A model generated the notes under the pieces. It was not told where the DNA came from and did not search any database. It saw only the letters and a list, made by a program, of their open reading frames with translations. Both the position numbers and the translations under genes were made by a program. Shown one piece after another: positions 6,704 to 14,623 of a DNA stretch of 64,000 bases. How positions within the stretch are numbered: the first letter of the stretch is position 1; the number at the start of each line of letters is the position of its first letter. Source of the stretch: Bacteroides fragilis (GTDB lineage: Bacteria > Bacteroidota > Bacteroidia > Bacteroidales > Bacteroidaceae); NCBI RefSeq assembly GCF_019583405.1, contig NZ_SZUU01000009.1:62001-126000 (forward strand). Direction: 5' to 3'.

Positions 6704-8941
6704 TTAGAGACAGGTGGAGCCGTCGGTTATACATTCTATCATTCCTTCCGTCAGTTTCGTCAACTGTTCGGATGTAATGATAAACGGGGGCATTACATAT
6801 ACCAGTTTGCCGAACGGACGCAGCCAGATCCCTTCTTCTACAAAACGGCGTTGGAGGTGTGCCATGTTCACCGGTTCTTTCATTTCGATCACTCCGATGG
6901 CACCCAATACCCGTACGTCCGCCACTTGAGGAAGATTACGTGCCGGAGCCAGTTCACGGTTTAGTTGCGCTTCGATCCGTTTTACGTTTTCTTGCCAGCC
7001 GGATTCCAGAAGCAGCCGTACCGATGCACACGCCACGGCACATGCCAACGGGTTTCCCATAAACGTAGGCCCGTGCATGAAGGCACCCGGGAAGTGGTTG
7101 GAGATGCAGTCTGCCACTTCGTTGGTGGTGAGTACTGCCGACAGGGTCATATACCCGCCTGTCAGTGCTTTGCCGATGCACATAATGTCCGGCTCTACTC
7201 CGGCATGTTCCCAGGCGAAGAATTTTCCGGTACGCCCGAATCCGGTCGCTATTTCGTCAAAGATCAACAATACCCCATGCTGCCGGCAGAGGCGTGCGGC
7301 TTGCCGCAGGTATTCCGGATGATAGAATCGCATGCCTCCCGCACCTTGTACAATTGGCTCGAGAATGAAAGCCGCCAGTTTTCCGGACTGCTTTTCCAGC
7401 AGTTGTTCCAGCGGACGGATGTCTTCCGGATCCCATTCGTCTCCAAACCGTGAAGTAGGGGCGGGGAGGAAATGGCGGATAGGGAGTGCCGAACCGAAGA
7501 TGCTATGCATTCCCGTTACCGGATCGCATACCGACATGGCATTCCAGGTATCTCCGTGGTAGCCGTTGCGGATGGTGACGAAATTACTTTTTTCCGGTTG
7601 CCCGGCTGCATACCAATACTGTACGGCCATTTTCATTGCTACTTCAACTGCTACCGAACCTGAATCGGCATAGAATATCTTTTGCATGGAAGGCGGAACC
7701 AGCGGCAGCAACAGTTTGCCCAGTTCGATAGCCGGATCGTGCGTAAGGCCGCCGAACATGACGTGAGACATCTTGCTGAGTTGCTCTTGTGCTGCCCGGT
7801 TCAATGCCGGATGATTGTATCCGTGGACTGCACACCACCACGATGACATACCTTCGATCAGTGTCTGCCCGCTTGCTAATGTGATGGTGACACCGTCAGC
7901 CCGTTTCACTTTATAGACCGGAAGTGGATTGGAAGTCGAAGTATACGGGTGCCATAAGTGTTCGCGGTCGAACTGTGAGTCGGCAAAATAGTAGCCTTCC
8001 GAAAGAATCATCTCTTTGTCATCCGATACTTTAGAGCCAAGAGTAGTCAGCAAATCTCCCACAATGGCGGAGTTAATGCCGATATAGAGCGATTTCCGGA
8101 CAGCTTCGGGCGTTAACTGCGAACGTCCCCCGGCAAAGCGCAGGTAGGCTGTAGGATTTATGAAACGGAAAAGGGCAACTGTTGTCAGTACCTCTTCTTC
8201 GCTGAGCGGTGACTGATGTTCGAGCGGAGTGCCCGGTATGGGTTGCAGCAAGTTGATCGGGATGGATTGAATGTCGAGCTCGCGGAGCGTGAAGGCAAAC
8301 TCGATTCGTTGTTCCACGGTTTCGCCCATACCGATGATACCTCCGCAACAAAGGTCCATTCCCACCCGTCGTGCGGCATGCAGGGTCTTCAGTTTCTGCT
8401 CCTGTGTATGTGTGGTGCAGAGTGAGTCGAAATGTGAAGGAGCAGTCTCAAGGTTACAGTGATACCGGGTGACTCCGGCATTGTACAGTGCCTGTAATTC
8501 TTCTTCGTCCAATAGTCCCAGTGAGGCGCATAGCCGGATAGACGAGTGACGTCGCATCCGTCGTGCGGCCGCGCAAAGTTCCTTCATGTTTCCGGGTGAA
8601 GGTTTCCGACCGCTGGTCACCAGTGAAAAACGATTGATTCCTTGCGCCTCGTTGTATTTGGCTTGACGCAGACACTCTTCCGCACTCACCAGATCGTATA
8701 CATCTGCCTTCGTCTTGTAGTGGGACGACTGTGCACACCATTTGCAGTTTTCGGGGCAGCGTCCCGAACGGGCATTGATGATGGAACACATGTCGAACTC
8801 CTGTGAAGCGCAGAAACGGGTGATTTCGTGCGCTGCGTCGTACAACTCTTCTTTTCGGGGAAATTGTGCCAGCCATTCGGCCTGCTCACGGCTGATGGTC
8901 GTTCCCTGTAATACTTGGTTTTTGATTTCTTCAATGGTCAT
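6704..8941 (-). CDS. bioBA: Fused biotin synthase (BioB) and adenosylmethionine-8-amino-7-oxononanoate aminotransferase (BioA)
   Basis: A 745-residue fusion. Residues about 1-315 are BioB, a radical SAM enzyme that inserts sulfur into dethiobiotin: Cys62, Cys66 and Cys69 in RCPENCKWCAQ bind the [4Fe-4S] cluster. Residues about 325-745 are BioA, a class III PLP aminotransferase making 7,8-diaminopelargonic acid: HLWHPYTS near its start, FDEIATGFGRTG, and the PLP lysine in CIGKALTGGYM at about residue 591. The two halves act at different steps (last and third from last). The frame is open for 35 more codons upstream, but that stretch runs through the hairpin at 8955-8999 and the family begins at MTIEEIKNQVLQG, so the ATG at 8941 is chosen. 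No clear Shine-Dalgarno is seen before it. First enzyme gene of the operon. Confidence 0.92.
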   Translation of the reverse strand: MTIEEIKNQVLQGTTISREQAEWLAQFPRKEELYDAAHEITRFCASQEFDMCSIINARSGRCPENCKWCAQSSHYKTKADVYDLVSAEECLRQAKYNEAQGINRFSLVTSGRKPSPGNMKELCAAARRMRRHSSIRLCASLGLLDEEELQALYNAGVTRYHCNLETAPSHFDSLCTTHTQEQKLKTLHAARRVGMDLCCGGIIGMGETVEQRIEFAFTLRELDIQSIPINLLQPIPGTPLEHQSPLSEEEVLTTVALFRFINPTAYLRFAGGRSQLTPEAVRKSLYIGINSAIVGDLLTTLGSKVSDDKEMILSEGYYFADSQFDREHLWHPYTSTSNPLPVYKVKRADGVTITLASGQTLIEGMSSWWCAVHGYNHPALNRAAQEQLSKMSHVMFGGLTHDPAIELGKLLLPLVPPSMQKIFYADSGSVAVEVAMKMAVQYWYAAGQPEKSNFVTIRNGYHGDTWNAMSVCDPVTGMHSIFGSALPIRHFLPAPTSRFGDEWDPEDIRPLEQLLEKQSGKLAAFILEPIVQGAGGMRFYHPEYLRQAARLCRQHGVLLIFDEIATGFGRTGKFFAWEHAGVEPDIMCIGKALTGGYMTLSAVLTTNEVADCISNHFPGAFMHGPTFMGNPLACAVACASVRLLLESGWQENVKRIEAQLNRELAPARNLPQVADVRVLGAIGVIEMKEPVNMAHLQRRFVEEGIWLRPFGKLVYVMPPFIITSEQLTKLTEGMIECITDGSTCL

Positions 8942-9338
8942 AGGATGGGGAATTAAAAAAGAGGTTGCCGGTCCCATTTGGATGGGAGGCAACCTCTTTA
9001 TATGAAATGTATAAAACGGATGTCGCAACAGTTGACTGCGCGGCACCTGAATAAGAATATTTCAAAGATTGAAATGGAATGAAAAGAAAGAGTAAGGGTG
9101 TGGGAGACAGTACGGTACTCTCCCAATCTTCTTCCGGGACAGAATCTTCTGTTTCACGTTGCGGATCAATTCCTTCCGTATGTGGAGTCTGTTGCTTGCA
9201 CAACGCACATTCCGTGACATTCTTTCTCAATTGTCCGATGGTGACACACAATCCCAAAGTGGCGAATATAGCATAGGCTTTCCGGCTCCACTGGCGGAAG
9301 CGGATGAACGAATGCGATATATACCTTTCTTTTTTCAT
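8931..9338 (-). CDS. Small leader ORF upstream of bioBA (uncharacterised)
   Basis: Open frame of 135 codons from an ATG 37 bases after a good Bacteroides promoter. I do not recognise a named domain. The first half looks like a real protein: basic and aromatic RFRQWSRKAYAIFATLGLCV, then VTIGQLRKNV, a CALC pair, and an acidic stretch. I associate this W-S-RK-x-YA-x-F pattern, from memory only, with small ORFs near TonB-dependent receptor and vitamin loci in Bacteroidetes. The frame then runs on through the hairpin at 8955-8999 and stops at 8931, overlapping the bioBA start by 11 bases, which would allow translational coupling. The second half is of low conviction and may be non-functional read-through. 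Confidence 0.5.
   Translation of the reverse strand: MKKERYISHSFIRFRQWSRKAYAIFATLGLCVTIGQLRKNVTECALCKQQTPHTEGIDPQRETEDSVPEEDWESTVLSPTPLLFLFIPFQSLKYSYSGAAQSTVATSVLYISYKEVASHPNGTGNLFFNSPSYDH
8955..8999 (-). terminator. Terminator-like hairpin 14 bases upstream of the bioBA start
   Basis: On the minus strand a 12-bp stem (AAAGAGGTTGCC with GGCAACCTCTTT), extended by TCCCAT/ATGGGA around a TTGG loop, is followed by six T. Thirteen bases separate the T run from the bioBA ATG. This is the shape of an intrinsic terminator placed in a leader, so it is a candidate attenuator for the operon; alternatively it ends the upstream small transcript. Confidence 0.75.
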
Positions 9339-9374
9339 AAGCTATATGGGGGATATCTTGTTATCGGACGGGGG

Positions 9375-9405
9375 CAAAGCTACAAAGAATCTACGGAATG
9401 ACCAA
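9375..9405 (-). promoter_or_regulatory. Promoter of the biotin leader ORF/operon
   Basis: On the minus strand TTGG (9405-9402), 19 nt, then TAGCTTTG (9382-9375): a close match to the Bacteroides -33 (TTTG) and -7 (TAnnTTTG) elements with normal spacing. Confidence 0.75.
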
Positions 9406-9420
9406 GGGAATAGCATCGGT

Positions 9421-9450
9421 TTGTAAACAGAAGTGTCACTTCTACCACAA
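9421..9450. promoter_or_regulatory. Dyad operator candidate between bio and susC promoters
   Basis: The core AGAAGTG-T-CACTTCT (9429-9443) is a perfect 7-bp inverted repeat, flanked symmetrically by TTGT (9421-9424) and ACAA (9447-9450). The left arm reads TTGTAAAC, identical to the outer half of the classical BirA operator, but the right arm is poor. It sits just upstream of the minus-strand -33 element and about 55 bp upstream of the plus-strand -7 element. Confidence 0.5.
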
Positions 9451-9503
9451 ATGCGGTACAAGAATCCCCTATAAAAGGGATTTCGGGAACAACCCCTATA
9501 CTC

Positions 9504-9511
9504 TACTTTTG
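9504..9511 (+). promoter_or_regulatory. Bacteroides -7 element for susC/susD
   Basis: TACTTTTG matches TAnnTTTG, about 155 bp before the susC ATG; no good -33 match was found. Confidence 0.5.
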
Positions 9512-9667
9512 CAGCATGGAAATGATCCGTGAAAATTAATTAAAAAATGTAGGTGGCTTTTGACACACCTTCAAGAATAAAACAACAATTTCAAAGCTTT
9601 TAACAACAATCTGCCGGATTGTGTGTTAAACAAAAGATTCTAATTTAAACATAACTAAACTTAAGGT

Positions 9668-12600
9668 ATGAAGACCAATTTACGTCTATTATTTACGTTG
9701 CTCTTTGTGGTTTCGGTTGCAGCATTACATGCCGGGACAATGAATGACATACGTGTTTCGGGCACTGTTGTGTCCGAAGGAGACCCGTTGCCCGGTGTAT
9801 CGGTATTAGTGAAAGGAACCAGTGTCGGTACCATTACGGGTATCGACGGTAAGTATTCCATTAATGTACCGTCCGATGGTACGCTGGTATTCAGTTTTAT
9901 CGGACTGAAATCTGTGGAACATAAAGTGGGTGGACGCTCAGTGATCAATGTCGAACTGGTGCCCGACAGCAAGCAATTGGAAGAAGTGATGGTAGTAGCC
10001 TATGCCACTGCCAAAAAATATAGTTTCACCGGTGCCGCCTCTACCGTTAAAGGTGACGAGATAGCAAAGTTACAAACCTCGAGTGTCTCACGTGCCCTTG
10101 AAGGAACCGTAGCCGGTCTGCAGGCAAGTGCCGCAAGCGGTCAGCCGGGTACCGATGCAACCATACGTATCCGCGGTATCGGATCCATCAATGCGTCCAG
10201 TGCACCTCTTTATGTAGTGGATGGTGTGCCTTATGACGGCAGTGTGAACTCTATCAACCCCGAAGATATTGCATCGATGACGGTTCTCAAAGATGCGGCC
10301 TCGGCTGCTTTGTACGGTTCGCGTGGAGCCAATGGTGTAATCATTATCACCACTAAACAGGGACAAAGCGATTCGAAGACTACGGTGAATGTGAAAGCCA
10401 GTTTCGGTGGTTCCAATCGTGCGGTACGCGATTACGACCGGATCGGCACCGATCAGTACTTCGAACTTTATTGGGAGGCTTTACGTAACCAATATGCACT
10501 GGATACAAAGAATTATACTCCTCAGACAGCGGCTATCAAAGCTTCTAAAGACTTGGTAGGAAAACTGATGGGGAGTGGTCCCAATCCTTATGGGGCTAAA
10601 TACCCTCAGCCGGTAGGCACGGATGGAAAATTGGTGGACGGGGCCGTTCCACTCTGGAACTTCGACTGGCAGGATGCCATGGAGCAGCAGGCACTTCGTA
10701 CGGAATTGGGATTGAATGTCTCAGGAGGGGGCAAAACCAATCAATATTACTTCTCTGCCGGATATCTGAATGATAAAGGTATTGCCTTGGAGTCCGGCTA
10801 TGAACGCTTTAATCTCCGTTCGAACGTGACAAGCCAGATGACCAAATGGCTTCGGGGAGGAGTGAACATGAGCTTTGCCCACTCTTTGCAGAATTATCCT
10901 GTATCATCGGATACGAAAACAAGTAACGTCATCAATGCCGGCCGTCTGATGAACGGGTTCTATCCCATCTATCAGATGAACGAAGACGGAACCTATAAAC
11001 TGGATTCCGAGGGACAGCGGATATACGATTTCGGTTCTTACCGTCCGTCCGGTTCGATGGCTAACTGGAACCTTCCGGCTACATTACCCAATGATAAGTC
11101 GGAGCGTATGAAAGATGAATTTTCGGGACGTACTTTCCTCGAAGTTACCTTTATCGAAGGATTGAAGTTTAAAACCAGCTTCAACTTCGACCTGATCAAC
11201 TATAATTCACTCGACTATACCAACCCTAAAATAGGGCCGGCTGTTAATACCGGAGGTTCATCGAGTCGTGAAAATGACCGTACTTTTTCGTGGACCTGGA
11301 ATAATATCCTGACTTATGACAAAACCCTCGGAGAGCATCATTTCAACCTGTTGGCCGGACAAGAGGCTTATTCTTACCGTTACGATGTGTTGCGAGCATC
11401 CCGTTCGAATATGGCATTGCCCGATTTTCCCGAACTGGCTGTCGGTTCGCTGGTAACCGGAGGGACAGGATACCGCATTAATTACTCGTTGGTAGGATAC
11501 TTCTTAAATGCCCAATATGACTATCAAAGCAAATATTTCTTTTCGGGTTCTTATCGGCGGGACGGATCTTCCCGTTTTGCTCCAGAGACCCGTTGGGGTA
11601 ATTTCTGGTCCGTCGGTGCTTCCTGGCGTATCGATCGTGAAGACTTCATGGTGGCTACGAGCGACTGGCTTTCTGCCCTCACATTGAAGGTCAGCTATGG
11701 TGCGCAGGGTAACGATAATTTGGGAACGTATTATGCCAGCAGCGGACTTTATTCGGTGGTGAGCAATAACGGAGAGAACGCATTGGTATCCGATCGTCTG
11801 GCTACACCAAAACTGAAATGGGAAACCAACCTGAACTTCAATGCCGGCATTGACTTCTCGCTGTTCAACAACCGATTCTCCGGTTCGTTCGATTTCTTCC
11901 AGCGGCGTTCGAAAGATTTGCTCTATTCCCGTCCGTTGGCTCCCTCGCTCGGTTATAATGCAGTGGACGAGAATGTAGGCGAACTAAAGAATACCGGTGT
12001 GGAAATCGATCTGAAAGGTACTTTAATCCATAGCCGGGACTTTATGTGGCGATTAGGGCTTAACCTGACACATTATAAGAATGTCGTGACCGACCTTCCA
12101 TTGAAAGATATGCCTGTGAGCGGAGTTCATAAACTGGCTGTGGGACGTTCTGTTTATGATTTTTACATGAAAAAATGGGCGGGAGTTGATCCGGAAAACG
12201 GGGATCCGTTGTGGTACAAAAATGTGAAAGATGCCAATAACAAGATCACCGGGCGTACGACTACCAATGACTATGCCCAGGCGGATTATTACTATACCGG
12301 CAAATCATCTTTACCCAAAGTGTACGGGGGATTTAATACCGCTTTCTCGTATAAGGGTTTTGAACTATCGACAATTTTTGCCTATAGTATCGGAAATTAT
12401 ATCGTGGACCGTGACGTGACTATGCTATGGCATAACGGAAGTTCTACCGGACGTGCCTGGTCGACAGAAATCCTGAACCGTTGGACACCGGAGAATCGAT
12501 ATACTGATGTACCGGCACTGAAAACCGTATCGAACAGTTGGAATGCAAATTCGACGCGTAACCTGTTTAATAACTCGTTCCTGCGGATGAAGAATATCAC

Positions 12601-12796
12601 ACTATCGTATAACTTCCCACAACCGATGATAAAGAAGATCAGCCTGAACAGCCTGCAATTGTTTGTACAGGCCGATAATCTGCTCACCGTTTCGAAGAAT
12701 CAGGGACTCGACCCCGAACAGGATATCAGTGGACTGACGTATTACCGTTATCCGGCCATGCGTTCCATTTCCGGAGGAATCAATGTTTCGTTCTAA
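9668..12796 (+). CDS. susC: SusC-family TonB-dependent outer-membrane transporter
   Basis: 1042-residue outer-membrane importer working with the SusD lipoprotein encoded next. It has a signal peptide (MKTNLRLLFTLLFVVSVAALHAG), a carboxypeptidase-regulatory-like domain near residues 27-112 (SGTVVSEGDPLPGVSVLVKG), then a plug domain (AKLQTSSVSRALEGTVAGLQ, IRGIGSINASSAPLYVVDG, LKDAASAALYGSRGANGVI) near 130-230, then the 22-strand barrel ending in the typical aromatic GGINVSF. No N-terminal anti-sigma-interacting extension is seen. Its substrate cannot be read from sequence. Because it is divergent from the biotin operon across a shared control region, uptake of biotin or a biotin-containing compound is a reasonable inference, but glycans or peptides are the more usual cargo. 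Confidence 0.92.
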   Translation: MKTNLRLLFTLLFVVSVAALHAGTMNDIRVSGTVVSEGDPLPGVSVLVKGTSVGTITGIDGKYSINVPSDGTLVFSFIGLKSVEHKVGGRSVINVELVPDSKQLEEVMVVAYATAKKYSFTGAASTVKGDEIAKLQTSSVSRALEGTVAGLQASAASGQPGTDATIRIRGIGSINASSAPLYVVDGVPYDGSVNSINPEDIASMTVLKDAASAALYGSRGANGVIIITTKQGQSDSKTTVNVKASFGGSNRAVRDYDRIGTDQYFELYWEALRNQYALDTKNYTPQTAAIKASKDLVGKLMGSGPNPYGAKYPQPVGTDGKLVDGAVPLWNFDWQDAMEQQALRTELGLNVSGGGKTNQYYFSAGYLNDKGIALESGYERFNLRSNVTSQMTKWLRGGVNMSFAHSLQNYPVSSDTKTSNVINAGRLMNGFYPIYQMNEDGTYKLDSEGQRIYDFGSYRPSGSMANWNLPATLPNDKSERMKDEFSGRTFLEVTFIEGLKFKTSFNFDLINYNSLDYTNPKIGPAVNTGGSSSRENDRTFSWTWNNILTYDKTLGEHHFNLLAGQEAYSYRYDVLRASRSNMALPDFPELAVGSLVTGGTGYRINYSLVGYFLNAQYDYQSKYFFSGSYRRDGSSRFAPETRWGNFWSVGASWRIDREDFMVATSDWLSALTLKVSYGAQGNDNLGTYYASSGLYSVVSNNGENALVSDRLATPKLKWETNLNFNAGIDFSLFNNRFSGSFDFFQRRSKDLLYSRPLAPSLGYNAVDENVGELKNTGVEIDLKGTLIHSRDFMWRLGLNLTHYKNVVTDLPLKDMPVSGVHKLAVGRSVYDFYMKKWAGVDPENGDPLWYKNVKDANNKITGRTTTNDYAQADYYYTGKSSLPKVYGGFNTAFSYKGFELSTIFAYSIGNYIVDRDVTMLWHNGSSTGRAWSTEILNRWTPENRYTDVPALKTVSNSWNANSTRNLFNNSFLRMKNITLSYNFPQPMIKKISLNSLQLFVQADNLLTVSKNQGLDPEQDISGLTYYRYPAMRSISGGINVSF

Positions 12797-12895
12797 GGTT
12801 TTAATCCCCAGAAAAGGTACTGTTGCAATAGTATGCTTCAGCTCGATTTAATCATGAATAAATCATATATAGTAAAGTATAAAATAATAGATGAT

Positions 12896-14488
12896 ATGAG
12901 AACAATACGATTTAACAATAACAGACGTATCTCCTTTTCTCTTTTTCTTCGGGAAGAGGGTAGGAGAGAGACTTCCGTGAGTAATGCCTCCGGAGATAAG
13001 ATCCCTAAAGGTAAGGTTCCCTTTCTCCTTCTCTTCTTTCTTTTGTTTCTGGGGAGTTGCAGCAGTGACTTCTTAGACAATAAGCCGACAGATGCCGTAG
13101 ATTCCGGTCTCGTACCCGTGCCTTCGAATGCCGAACGCATCTTTAACGGTGCGTGGTACAATCTGTTCGAATATGGTACCACTTATGCCAACATCGGCTA
13201 TCGTGCTTTGATGTGCCTGGACGACATGATGGCTGACGACGTGGTTTCGCGCCCCATGTACGGGTTTAATTCTTCTTATCAGTTTAATGATGTGGTGATG
13301 CCTTCCGACGGACGTACCACTTTCGCCTGGTATCTGATGTATAAGACCATTGACAACTGTAATACGGCCATTTCTATTCAAGCCACCGGAGACGATGATA
13401 CACCTGAGTTCCGGCATGCCCAGGGACAGGCACTCACCGTACGTGCTTTCTGTTACCTTCATTTGGCACAGCATTATCAGTTCACCTATCTGAAAGATAA
13501 GAATGCTCTTTGTGTGCCGTTGTATACCGAACCCACCAATCCGAATACCCAGCCCAAGGGGAAGGCGACTCTTGAAGAGATTTATACACAGATCATTAAT
13601 GACCTTAACCGTGCCAAAGGGCTTCTTGACGGCTATGTACGTCCGAACGACAAGTCGAAATATAAACCTAACACTGATGTGGTAAACGGACTCCTGGCCC
13701 GTACTTATCTGCTCACCGGACAGTGGGACGAAGCTGCTAAAGCCGCGCTTGAAGCAGCCAAAGGCTATACTTTGATGACGGACGCCAAAAACTATATGGG
13801 TTTCAACGATATATCGAATACCGAGTGGATCTGGGGACATCCGCAATCTGTCAGCCAGTCCGATGCCAGCTATAACTTCTATTATCTGGATGTGGTGGAA
13901 CCCGATTCATATAATAGTTTTATGGCCGATCCGCATTTCAAGGATACTTTTACCGAAGGTGATATCCGTCTGGAATTGTTCCAGTGGATGCGTGAAGGTT
14001 ATCTGGGATACCGCAAGTTCCGCATCCGTTCTGACCAGACGGGCGATATTGTCATCATGCGTTCTGCCGAAATGTATTTGATAGCTGCCGAAGCTTTGGC
14101 GCGTAAAGGTCAATTGGGCGAAGCCGTAAAACCGCTCAATACTTTAAGGAATGCCCGTGGACTGGCCGATTATGATCTTACCGGAAAAACGCAAGAGCAG
14201 GTAATTGATGAAATTCTGATGGAACGTCGCCGTGAACTTTGGGGTGAAGGGTTTGGTATCACTGATGTCCTCCGTACGCAACGTCCTGTGGTACGTGTCG
14301 CACTGACTGATGTGGAAGCTGCTAAGGAGTACGATTGTTGGCAGCAGAACGGTACTTTCAAGAAGTATCATCCGGAAGGACATTGGTTCACCAGCTTTCC
14401 CGATGGAACGAAGTTTGTGCCCAATAGTAAGTATTATTTGTATTCTATTCCTGAAAAAGAGACGAATGCAAATACGAATCTGAAATAA
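12896..14488 (+). CDS. susD: SusD/RagB-family surface lipoprotein
   Basis: Outer-membrane lipoprotein that caps the SusC barrel and binds substrate. The lipobox is at FLLLFFLLFLGSC followed by SSDFLDNKPTD, the standard SusD beginning. TPR-like helices follow, with LTVRAFCYLHLAQHY and VNGLLARTYLLTGQWDEAA, and the C-terminal MERRRELWGEGFGITDVLR, all family hallmarks. The start is uncertain: with the ATG at 12896 the charged region before the hydrophobic core is about 40 residues, far longer than usual, so a downstream non-ATG start or an insertion in the 5' end is possible; the frame also extends upstream to 12833. It is 99 bases after susC and ends before a strong terminator. Confidence 0.9.
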   Translation: MRTIRFNNNRRISFSLFLREEGRRETSVSNASGDKIPKGKVPFLLLFFLLFLGSCSSDFLDNKPTDAVDSGLVPVPSNAERIFNGAWYNLFEYGTTYANIGYRALMCLDDMMADDVVSRPMYGFNSSYQFNDVVMPSDGRTTFAWYLMYKTIDNCNTAISIQATGDDDTPEFRHAQGQALTVRAFCYLHLAQHYQFTYLKDKNALCVPLYTEPTNPNTQPKGKATLEEIYTQIINDLNRAKGLLDGYVRPNDKSKYKPNTDVVNGLLARTYLLTGQWDEAAKAALEAAKGYTLMTDAKNYMGFNDISNTEWIWGHPQSVSQSDASYNFYYLDVVEPDSYNSFMADPHFKDTFTEGDIRLELFQWMREGYLGYRKFRIRSDQTGDIVIMRSAEMYLIAAEALARKGQLGEAVKPLNTLRNARGLADYDLTGKTQEQVIDEILMERRRELWGEGFGITDVLRTQRPVVRVALTDVEAAKEYDCWQQNGTFKKYHPEGHWFTSFPDGTKFVPNSKYYLYSIPEKETNANTNLK

Positions 14489-14554
14489 GAAATCATAGTC
14501 AACTGATTTTATATGACCTGTTTCTGAAAAATCAGATAGATTAATACAATAGAC

Positions 14555-14606
14555 AAAAGGTGTGTCATAACTCTGCGGTGAATAAGAGTTGCGACACACC
14601 TTTTTT
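14555..14606. terminator. Intrinsic terminator between susD and lactate permease
   Basis: AAAAGGTGTGTC (14555-14566) pairs with GACACACCTTTT (14593-14604), with an inner AACTCT/AGAGTT stem. It has T runs on both strands, fitting a bidirectional terminator for the convergent genes. Confidence 0.9.
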
Positions 14607-14623
14607 ATCAATACCGTTAATGG

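Larger units (their letters stand above)
9339..9667. other. Divergent control region between the biotin operon and SusC/SusD
   Basis: A 329-bp gene-free stretch. It holds the minus-strand promoter (9375-9405), a long dyad (9421-9450), a small hairpin AATCCC...GGGATT (9463-9482), a plus-strand -7 element (9504-9511) and a leader of about 150 nt before susC. No known riboswitch was recognised. Confidence 0.75.

Noticed and set aside
9451..9482. Right arm of a BirA site at the second GGTACAA
   Set aside because: Spacing from TTGTAAAC is far longer than the 14-16 bp of known BirA operators; only the symmetric dyad at 9421-9450 is retained as a candidate.
13073..13846. 257-codon open frame antisense to susD
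   Set aside because: Shadow frame inside a well-supported gene.
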